The notes under the pieces were generated by a model. That model worked only from the letters and a program-made list of their open reading frames with translations, searched no databases and was not told where the DNA came from. The translations under genes and the position numbers were made by a program. A stretch of 5,110 nt of DNA from assembly GCA_021731215.1 (NCBI GenBank), contig JAKFXU010000114.1, positions 1-5,110 on the forward strand, in the 5' to 3' direction. This document shows positions 1 through 5,110 of this stretch, piece after piece (positions within the stretch are counted from its first letter, which is position 1; each line of letters opens with the position of its first letter). The DNA comes from Rhodoferax sp. (GTDB lineage: Bacteria > Pseudomonadota > Gammaproteobacteria > Burkholderiales > Burkholderiaceae_C).

Positions 1-184
1 GTGAATCACGGGCGAAGTTCTTCAGCTTGTAGTCCTCGGTCTTGGTCCATTCGACGATTGACTTGATGGTGTCGCCGGAATGGTTGAACTCGAAACTCTC
101 CTTCTTGTTGCGAAGGAGTTCCTGGTACTCGGGTTCACGGAACAGCAGTTCGTGGTCGATGATCTTGTCGGCTGATTGAGGCAT
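1..184 (-). CDS. nifK: Nitrogenase MoFe protein beta subunit, N-terminal part (cut by window edge)
   Basis: The first 61 codons are visible, from the ATG at 184 down to the window edge; the rest lies outside. The translation starts MPQSADKIIDHELLF and continues through IVEWTKTEDYKLKNFARDS, which matches the usual NifK N-terminus just before the conserved segment that carries the first P-cluster cysteine. That cysteine is not in view. NifK pairs with NifD to form the cytoplasmic alpha2-beta2 MoFe protein, holding the P-cluster at the subunit interface. The start is supported by a GGAG ribosome binding site at 191-194 with a 6-base spacer, the same arrangement as nifD. It follows nifD after 69 bases in the same direction, so it should be the third gene of the nifHDK transcript. 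Identity rests on a short N-terminus plus gene order, which together are convincing. Confidence 0.95.
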   Translation of the reverse strand, partial: MPQSADKIIDHELLFREPEYQELLRNKKESFEFNHSGDTIKSIVEWTKTEDYKLKNFARDS

Positions 185-253
185 GGTGGGCTCCAAAAGT
201 TAGCGGGTGGTGCGCGAGCCGGCTGGCCCGCGCGTCGTGGGTCAAAATAGGTG
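185..253 (-). other. nifD-nifK spacer with a hairpin
   Basis: This short intergenic spacer holds an inverted repeat at 212-233. The arms GCGCG and CGCGC pair, then one A/C mismatch, then GCC and GGC pair around a 4-base loop. No T-run follows in the transcript direction, so it does not look like a full intrinsic terminator. It more likely acts as an mRNA structure between the two coding regions. The nifK ribosome binding site lies at its nifK-proximal end and is outside the stem. Confidence 0.5.
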
Positions 254-1711
254 TCAGGTCTTCCAGGGGGCTTTCGTCAGGCCCCAGATCGGGCTGGCAA
301 TGGCCATGTCCATGTCACGGGCGAAGATGGCGAAGCCGTCATAGCCGTGGTAGGGGCCGGAATAATCCCAACTGTGCATCTGGCGGAAGGGCACGCCCAT
401 CTTCTGGAACACATACTTTTCCTTGATGCCGGAGCCGACCAGATCGGGCTTGACCTTGTCCACGAAGTGCTCGAACTCGTAGCCGGTCACGTCGTCATAG
501 ATCAGCGTGGCGTCCTTGATGTAGTGCGCGGTGCGCTGGTAGTCGTCGTTGTGGCCGAACTCGTAGCCGGTGCCGACCACTTCCATGCCGAGGTCCTCGT
601 AGGCGCCGATCACGTGCCGCGGGCGCAGGCCGCCGATGTACAGCATGACGGTCTTGCCCTGCAGGCGCGGCTTGAACTTGTCGATCACGGCCTGCATCAG
701 CGGCTTGTACTTGGCGATCACTTCTTCCGCCTTGGCCTTGATGGCGTCGTCGAAGTGGCTGGCGATCTCGCGCAGGCTCTTCTCGATCATGGTCGGGCCG
801 AAGAAGTTGTATTCGACCCAGGGAATACCGTATTTTTCTTCCATGTGGCGGCTGATGTAGTTCATCGAGCGGTAGCAATGCAGCACATTGAGCTTGGCCT
901 TGGGCGTGTTCTCGATCTCGGCGATGGTGCCGTCGCCGGACCACTGCGAGATCACGCGCAAGCCCATTTCTTCGAGCAGGATGCGGCTGGACCAGGCGTC
1001 GCCACCGATGTTGTAGTCGCCGATGATGGCCACGTCGTAGGGGGTGGAGACAAAGGTGGGGTGCTTGTCGGGATCGACCTTGTCGAACACCCAGTCGCGG
1101 ATCGCATCGTTGGCCAGGTGGTGGCCGAGCGACTGGCTGACGCCGCGGAAACCCTCGCAGCGCACCGGCACGATGGTCTTGCCTTCGTATTCCTTGCTTT
1201 TCTTTTTTGACACCGCTTCGATGTCGTCGCCGATCAGGCCGATCGGGCATTCGGACTGGATCGAGATGCCCTTGTTCAGCGGGAACAGTTGCTGGATCTC
1301 GTCGATGATCTTGTCGAGCTTCTTGTCGCCACCGAAGACAATGTCCTTCTCCTGGAAATCGGAGGTGAACTGCATGGTCACGAAGGTGTCTATGCCGGTG
1401 GTGCCGATGTAGTAGTTGCGCCGCGCGGCCCACGAGTATTGGCCGCAGCCGACCGGGCCGTGGCTGATGTGGACCATGTCCTTGATCGGGCCCCAGACCA
1501 CGCCCTTGGAGCCGGCGTAGGCGCAACCGCGAATCGTCATCACGCCCGGGAGCGACTTGATATTGGACTTGACGCCGCAATCGGGCTTGCCTTCTTCAAA
1601 CGTGCCCAGGTGCTTGGCGCGCCGCTTGGCCATTTTCTCGGGATAGGCCTTCAGCACTTCATCGATCAGGGCCTTGTTCGCGGCCTTGCGCTCTTCAACG
1701 GTGGCAGTCAT
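254..1711 (-). CDS. nifD: Nitrogenase MoFe protein alpha subunit
   Basis: NifD is the subunit that holds the FeMo-cofactor, where N2 is reduced to ammonia. The 485-residue product carries the expected ligands. The P-cluster cysteines are Cys63 (RGCAYAG), Cys89 ([10 protein letters not shown]) and Cys155 ([11 protein letters not shown]). The FeMo-co ligands are Cys279 ([10 protein letters not shown]) and His446 ([12 protein letters not shown]). Gln193 and His197 in [11 protein letters not shown] match the residues near the cofactor known from Azotobacter. Length is normal for the Mo enzyme, and no VnfD or AnfD traits are seen. I chose the ATG at 1711 because a GGAG site sits 6 bases upstream (1718-1721) and MTATVEERK is a typical start. 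An in-frame ATG at 1747 would add 12 residues but has no ribosome binding site and abuts a hairpin. The open frame extends much further upstream, antisense-like out-of-frame over nifH, and that part is not coding. It is second in nifHDK. Confidence 0.98.
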   Translation of the reverse strand: MTATVEERKAANKALIDEVLKAYPEKMAKRRAKHLGTFEEGKPDCGVKSNIKSLPGVMTIRGCAYAGSKGVVWGPIKDMVHISHGPVGCGQYSWAARRNYYIGTTGIDTFVTMQFTSDFQEKDIVFGGDKKLDKIIDEIQQLFPLNKGISIQSECPIGLIGDDIEAVSKKKSKEYEGKTIVPVRCEGFRGVSQSLGHHLANDAIRDWVFDKVDPDKHPTFVSTPYDVAIIGDYNIGGDAWSSRILLEEMGLRVISQWSGDGTIAEIENTPKAKLNVLHCYRSMNYISRHMEEKYGIPWVEYNFFGPTMIEKSLREIASHFDDAIKAKAEEVIAKYKPLMQAVIDKFKPRLQGKTVMLYIGGLRPRHVIGAYEDLGMEVVGTGYEFGHNDDYQRTAHYIKDATLIYDDVTGYEFEHFVDKVKPDLVGSGIKEKYVFQKMGVPFRQMHSWDYSGPYHGYDGFAIFARDMDMAIASPIWGLTKAPWKT

Positions 1712-1748
1712 GGGGAACTCCAGTAGGTAAATGTTTTCATCTGGCATT

Positions 1749-1793
1749 TGAGTCCCGGCCCGATTCAGCTCGCGGCGAATCAGGCCGGGCTCA
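1749..1793 (-). other. Strong stem-loop in the nifH-nifD spacer
   Basis: An almost perfect inverted repeat fills the nifH-nifD spacer. Arms 1754-1766 (CCCGGCCCGATTC) and 1777-1789 (GAATCAGGCCGGG) pair with one mismatch around a 10-base loop. Past a single bulged T at 1753 the stem extends by four more pairs, TGAG with CTCA. It begins 7 bases after the nifH stop codon. No T-run follows in the transcript direction, so it is a poor intrinsic terminator. In other diazotrophs, structures at this place are thought to stabilise the nifH 3' end or attenuate read-through, giving more nifH than nifDK mRNA. That role is inferred here. Confidence 0.7.
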
Positions 1794-1800
1794 GTACCTC

Positions 1801-2712
<912 letters not shown>

Positions 2713-2791
2713 TTAAGAACCAAGGTTGCGTTGCCGCGACTTGTGTCAGCTTTCGTGCCTGTTGGTCTTCTTTATTTAGGTTCACGTCGGC

Positions 2792-2805
2792 CGGACGGGT
2801 GTCCG
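2792..2805 (-). other. Small hairpin at the predicted 5' end of the nifH mRNA
   Basis: CGGAC (2792-2796) and GTCCG (2801-2805) can pair around a 4-base loop. If transcription starts near 2809, as the sigma-54 promoter predicts, this stem lies about four bases from the 5' end of the nifH message. A terminal stem at that position can protect an mRNA from 5'-dependent decay. It is only five pairs long, so chance is possible. Confidence 0.35.
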
Positions 2806-2819
2806 CGCAGCTTCACCAT

Positions 2820-2835
2820 TGCAGCTTCCGTGCCA
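2820..2835 (-). promoter_or_regulatory. Sigma-54 (-24/-12) promoter of nifHDK
   Basis: Read on the minus strand the site is TGGCACGGAAGCTGCA. It matches the consensus TGGCACG-N4-TTGCA with one substitution (C for the first T of the -12 element). The GG at 2834-2833 and the GC at 2822-2821 are separated by exactly 10 bases, the spacing sigma-54 requires. The predicted start of transcription is near 2809, giving a leader of about 121 bases before the nifH ATG. Sigma-54 control of nifH through NifA is standard in proteobacteria. Confidence 0.92.
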
Positions 2836-2866
2836 TGCTTTTGTCGCTGTCGGAACTGCGCTGGAA

Positions 2867-2888
2867 TTTCCCGCTTCCCCGAGGGAAA
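2867..2888. repeat. Inverted repeat TTTCCC-N10-GGGAAA upstream of the nifH promoter
   Basis: TTTCCC at 2867-2872 and GGGAAA at 2883-2888 form an inverted repeat with a 10-base spacer. It sits between the nifH promoter and the NifA site, centred about 70 bases upstream of the predicted start. Within it the nine bases CCGCTTCCC (2871-2879) recur inside the NifA site at 2932-2940, 61 bases away. It could be a protein-binding site or chance. I know of no nif regulator with this consensus. Confidence 0.35.
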
Positions 2889-2928
2889 ACGATGTTCAGG
2901 AGCGGCTTCCTGGCGGGTTTTCGCACTT

Positions 2929-2944
2929 TGTCCGCTTCCCGACA
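2929..2944. promoter_or_regulatory. NifA upstream activator sequence, probably shared by both operons
   Basis: TGTCCGCTTCCCGACA is a perfect match to the NifA-binding consensus TGT-N10-ACA. It is the only exact copy I found in the control region. It is centred about 127 bases from each predicted transcription start, within the usual range for NifA acting through DNA looping. The distances to the two flanking sigma-54 elements are 93 and 92 bases, so it can serve nifH on one side and the draTG operon on the other. The motif is short, but its placement makes it credible. Confidence 0.85.
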
Positions 2945-3020
2945 AAATGGCACAGCGTGTCGCAAAAAATCGGGGATCGACCGCCCGCAGGACCGGTTTG
3001 TGTCGGGTTTGCAGGACAGC

Positions 3021-3032
3021 GGAGCCGGCTCC
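3021..3032. repeat. Perfect 12-base palindrome next to the plus-strand sigma-54 promoter
   Basis: GGAGCCGGCTCC is fully self-complementary and ends four bases before the -24 element at 3037. A dimeric regulator bound here could interfere with or aid sigma-54 polymerase at the draTG-side promoter. No matching copy is seen at the nifH promoter. In GC-rich DNA a palindrome of this size can arise by chance, so the role is open. Confidence 0.35.
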
Positions 3033-3036
3033 TGCC

Positions 3037-3052
3037 TGGTACGGTCATTGCT
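3037..3052 (+). promoter_or_regulatory. Sigma-54 (-24/-12) promoter of the unknown gene-draT-draG operon
   Basis: TGGTACGGTCATTGCT matches the consensus TGGCACG-N4-TTGCW with one substitution, T for C in the -24 element, which occurs in functional promoters. GG (3038-3039) and GC (3050-3051) are exactly 10 bases apart. Transcription would start near 3063, about 61 bases before the ATG at 3124. Together with the NifA site at 2929-2944 it implies that this operon is switched on with nifHDK. Confidence 0.85.
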
Positions 3053-3064
3053 GATAGAGAGAGC

Positions 3065-3127
3065 ATGAACCCGCCGCCGCCCTCACCCATCGCAACCCTT
3101 TCCACCACTACGAAGGAATCTTCATGA
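3065..3127 (+). CDS. Possible 20-codon leader peptide with a four-proline run
   Basis: An ATG at 3065 opens a 20-residue frame beginning MNPPPPSPIATL and ending KESS. Its TGA overlaps the ATG of the next gene as ATGA (3124-3127), a classic layout for translational coupling. The four consecutive prolines at residues 3-6 would be expected to slow ribosomes and need EF-P. Against it: if transcription starts near 3063, the ATG is at about +3 and the purine-rich GAGAGAG before it would be largely outside the mRNA, so translation would have to be almost leaderless. The downstream gene also has its own good ribosome binding site. It may be a chance frame. Confidence 0.2.
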   Translation: MNPPPPSPIATLSTTTKESS

Positions 3128-3732
3128 CTGCCACACTGACCCGCAAAGAGATCGACGACACCGCGTTCGCCCGACTCGAAACCGAGGGGCGCCTGCTCAA
3201 CCCCCTGCTCAAGGCGCCCACCGCCAAGCCCGGGCGCTTCGGCTTTCGCGGCGAACTGGCACTGCGTTTTGCCCCCAAGCTGGCCGACGAAGCGCGCCCG
3301 CCGGAGCTGCTGTGTGGCCAGGCCATGGCCATTGCCAGCGCCGGGGACAAACACCTGCCGTTCTTTGCCGGCTACCTGTTGAGCTTCGAGTACCTGAAAG
3401 ACGTGGCCGAGGTGCTGGGCGACACGCTCAGCGCGGGGGGCAAATACTTCCTGTTCTGCAACAACATCGACCTGTCCAGGAAGTACCAGGTGCCGTACAA
3501 AGGCGCCATGTTCTACGTGTTGCCGATCGATGAGTCCACGGTCTACAACGAGTTGCTCGACCTGTTCTACCTTGAGAAGAACGACCTGAAGAAGAAAGAC
3601 ACCGCCGGCAAGCTCGATGCCGTGGCCGACGCCGCGCTCAAGTACGACATCACCTTCGACACCATCACCTACGCCGAGGGTCTCACGCTGATGGGTCCCG
3701 TGCGCAACCCCAACGAGAATCGACCGGTCTGA
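3124..3732 (+). CDS. Unrecognised 202-residue protein, first gene of the draTG operon
   Basis: I do not recognise a family. The product is soluble-looking, with no signal peptide and no membrane segment; the longest hydrophobic stretch (residues 79-91, PFFAGYLLSFEYL) is too short and mixed. It has only two cysteines (Cys64, Cys112), so it is unlikely to bind a metal cluster alone. A central part rich in aromatic and hydrophobic residues (about 107-150) looks like alternating strands and a helix, followed by a lysine-rich turn (LKKKD, 155-159). The start is well supported: AAGGA at 3113-3117 lies 6 bases before the ATG. Codon use is like the neighbours. A sigma-54 promoter precedes it, and draT follows 18 bases after its stop in the same reading frame. 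Context suggests a nitrogenase-related cytoplasmic role, perhaps in switch-off or in protecting or maturing NifH. That is inference only. Confidence 0.9.
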   Translation: MTATLTRKEIDDTAFARLETEGRLLNPLLKAPTAKPGRFGFRGELALRFAPKLADEARPPELLCGQAMAIASAGDKHLPFFAGYLLSFEYLKDVAEVLGDTLSAGGKYFLFCNNIDLSRKYQVPYKGAMFYVLPIDESTVYNELLDLFYLEKNDLKKKDTAGKLDAVADAALKYDITFDTITYAEGLTLMGPVRNPNENRPV

Positions 3733-3750
3733 GGCTTTGGTCTGCGGGCC

Positions 3751-4599
3751 GTGGCGAACGATGATGAACTTGACCAGCCCCACCGCTGGTACAGCACCAA
3801 TCTGGTCGGCGTGCCGGCCCCGGTGCTGGCCAGCCTCACGTTCAACGCCCGCCCGCGGCGCCTGGCCATTGCCGGCACCTGCGAGGCCCATGCGGGCCTG
3901 TTCGCGCTGCTGGCGCGCAGCCAGAGCCTGAACGAGGCGCGCGAGATGTTCGTCCACTACCTCGCCATCGCCTTCGGCCTGCGCAAGCCCGAGCCACACG
4001 AGCTGGGCGACCTGGGCGTGGCCGAGCAACGGCGCTGGCGCAGCAGTTGGCGCAAGTTGCTGCAGGGCTGGGGCATGGACGCCAATGGCGCGGCCGGCGC
4101 CGTCCTCAAGGGCTGGGTGGAGAGCCGCTTCGGCCTGGTGCCGAGCTTTCACAAGGCGCCGCTGGCGCGCTTTCCGTCGCCGGCCTGGGTCGCCTACCTG
4201 GAGGAAAAGACCGCCAGCCGCTACCACAACAACAATATTCACCAGCAACTGGACTTGCTGTACGAATTCTGCCAATGGGCGTTGCAGCGTTTTCCGCCAG
4301 CCGGCAGCGCGACGCCGCCAAGCCACCTGCGGCTGTGGCGCGGCAGCACGCGCTGCGAGGAACAGGTGATCGCGGGCAGCCTGCTCAAGCGGCACTGCAC
4401 GGTGCGCCTGAACAACCTCGCCTCCTTCAGCCTGTCGCGCGACGATGCGGCCTGCTTCGGCGACTGGGTCTTCGAGCTGCAGGTGCCGGCCTGCAAGGTG
4501 CTGGTGTTCCCCGGCCTGTTGCCGGGACAGGTGCTGCAGGGCGAGCAGGAGGTGCTCGCGCTCGGCGGCGACTATGAAGTGACGGCCCGTTATGCGTGA
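3751..4599 (+). CDS. draT: NAD+-dinitrogen-reductase ADP-ribosyltransferase
   Basis: DraT transfers ADP-ribose from NAD+ to one arginine of NifH, blocking its docking on NifDK and halting nitrogen fixation when ammonium or an energy shortage appears. The 282-residue length fits the family (about 270-290). The N-terminal HRWYSTNLVGVP (11-22) is, as I recall, typical of DraT. The C-terminal third shows what I read as the R-S-E triad of arginine-type ADP-ribosyltransferases: Arg197 in LWRGS, Ser-Phe-Ser at 225-227, and Glu265-Gln266-Glu267. The start is GTG at 3751; no in-frame ATG lies between it and the upstream stop, and starting later would lose the conserved N-terminus. Its ribosome binding site is weak (GAGG at 3731-3734 is 16 bases away), so translation is probably coupled to the preceding gene. 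draG overlaps its end by 8 bases. In cells DraT activity is normally gated by PII proteins. Confidence 0.93.
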   Translation: MANDDELDQPHRWYSTNLVGVPAPVLASLTFNARPRRLAIAGTCEAHAGLFALLARSQSLNEAREMFVHYLAIAFGLRKPEPHELGDLGVAEQRRWRSSWRKLLQGWGMDANGAAGAVLKGWVESRFGLVPSFHKAPLARFPSPAWVAYLEEKTASRYHNNNIHQQLDLLYEFCQWALQRFPPAGSATPPSHLRLWRGSTRCEEQVIAGSLLKRHCTVRLNNLASFSLSRDDAACFGDWVFELQVPACKVLVFPGLLPGQVLQGEQEVLALGGDYEVTARYA

Positions 4600-5110
4600 G
4601 CTGTTCGACAAGGCGCTGGGCGCCTACCTCGGGCTGGCGATCGGCGACGCGCTGGGCGCCACGGTGGAGTTCATGCGCCCGCGCGAGATTGCGGCCCAGT
4701 ACGGCGTGCACCGCGAGATCATCGGCGGCGGCTGGCTGAAACTCGCGCGCGGCCAGGTCACCGACGACACCAGCATGAGCCTGGCGCTCGGCGGCGCGCT
4801 GCTGCAAGGCGGCGCGCACGCGCTGCGCGGCCATGCCAATGGCGACGACGCCTTGACGCAGCGCATCGGCGACGCCTATGTGCAATGGTGGCGCGCCAAG
4901 CCGGTGGACTGCGGCAACACCTGCCGCCGCGGCATCCAGCGCTTTCTGTTTGAGGGCACGCTGGCCGGTCCCTTCAACCCGGGCGATGCCGGCAACGGCG
5001 CGCTGATGCGCAACCTGCCCGCGGTGCTGGCCACGCTGGGCCGTGACGCCGCGTTCGAGCGGCTGGCGCTGGCGCAGGCGCGCCTGACGCACCAGCACCC
5101 GCTGTCGGAC
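4592..5110 (+). CDS. draG: ADP-ribosyl-dinitrogen reductase hydrolase, N-terminal part (cut by window edge)
   Basis: DraG removes ADP-ribose from NifH, restoring activity after the stress passes. It is a dinuclear metal (Mn) enzyme of the ADP-ribosylglycohydrolase family. The first 173 codons are visible from the ATG at 4592 and the frame stays open to the window end; about 120 residues should remain outside. Family motifs in view are GLAIGDALGATVEF (14-27), the metal-binding TDDTSM (57-62, with Asp58 and Asp59), GNGALMRNLPAV (residues from about 134) and THQHPLSD at the window edge. The C-terminal aspartates of the metal site are beyond the window. The start overlaps the draT stop within ATGCGTGA (4592-4599), so the two are translationally coupled and probably made in fixed proportion. 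No separate strong ribosome binding site is seen. Membrane sequestration of DraG by AmtB and PII is known in other diazotrophs but cannot be seen here. Confidence 0.95.
   Translation, partial: MRELFDKALGAYLGLAIGDALGATVEFMRPREIAAQYGVHREIIGGGWLKLARGQVTDDTSMSLALGGALLQGGAHALRGHANGDDALTQRIGDAYVQWWRAKPVDCGNTCRRGIQRFLFEGTLAGPFNPGDAGNGALMRNLPAVLATLGRDAAFERLALAQARLTHQHPLSD

Noticed and set aside
251..1210. Long plus-strand open frame (319 codons) opposite nifD
   Set aside because: It is the antisense shadow of nifD. The composition is rich in His, Val, Ala, Asp and Gly with no family resemblance, and nifD is unambiguous.
2948..2964. TGGCAC followed by TCGCA on the plus strand, resembling another sigma-54 promoter
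   Set aside because: GG and GC are 11 bases apart instead of 10 and the -12 element is poor. It also sits almost against the NifA site, so activation by looping would be impossible.
2999..3018. TGT...ACA pair that could be a second NifA site
   Set aside because: The gap is 12 bases rather than 10, and it lies too close to the plus-strand promoter for a typical activator site.
2896..4611. Very long minus-strand open frame (571 codons) opposite the unknown gene and draT
   Set aside because: High GC content gives few stops on the opposite strand. The translation is Ala/Gln/Arg/Val-rich low-complexity sequence, while the plus strand codes for a well-formed protein and DraT.

Overview
This window is the core of a molybdenum nitrogenase locus from a GC-rich proteobacterium. 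Three genes on the minus strand form the structural operon nifH-nifD-nifK; nifK is cut off by the left window edge. Three genes on the plus strand form a divergent operon: an unrecognised 202-residue protein, draT (the ADP-ribosyltransferase that inactivates NifH) and draG (the hydrolase that reactivates it, cut off by the right edge). The NifH and NifD sequences look like the proteobacterial Mo-nitrogenase group. I lean towards a betaproteobacterium from overall codon use and gene order, but the window does not prove it.

Layout from left to right: nifK 5' end (1-184, minus); a 69-base spacer with a hairpin; nifD (254-1711, minus); an 89-base spacer filled by a strong stem-loop; nifH (1801-2688, minus); a 435-base divergent control region (2689-3123); the unknown gene (3124-3732, plus); draT (3751-4599, plus, GTG start); draG (4592 to the window end, plus, overlapping draT by 8 bases).

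The control region is the most informative part. I read a sigma-54 promoter facing nifH (2820-2835), a second sigma-54 promoter facing the unknown gene (3037-3052), and one perfect NifA-type upstream activator site (TGT-N10-ACA, 2929-2944) almost exactly midway, with 93 and 92 bases to the two promoters. The simplest model is that one NifA site switches on both nitrogenase and its post-translational off/on switch. The unknown gene is the promoter-proximal member of the draTG operon, so it is a good candidate for an accessory part of nitrogenase regulation or maturation. This is inference from context, because I recognise no domain in it.

How the genes work together: NifH (Fe protein) passes electrons to the NifDK MoFe protein. 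DraT ADP-ribosylates a specific arginine of NifH (Arg102 here) when ammonium appears or energy falls, and DraG removes the group. Target and modifying enzymes sit side by side under apparently shared control.
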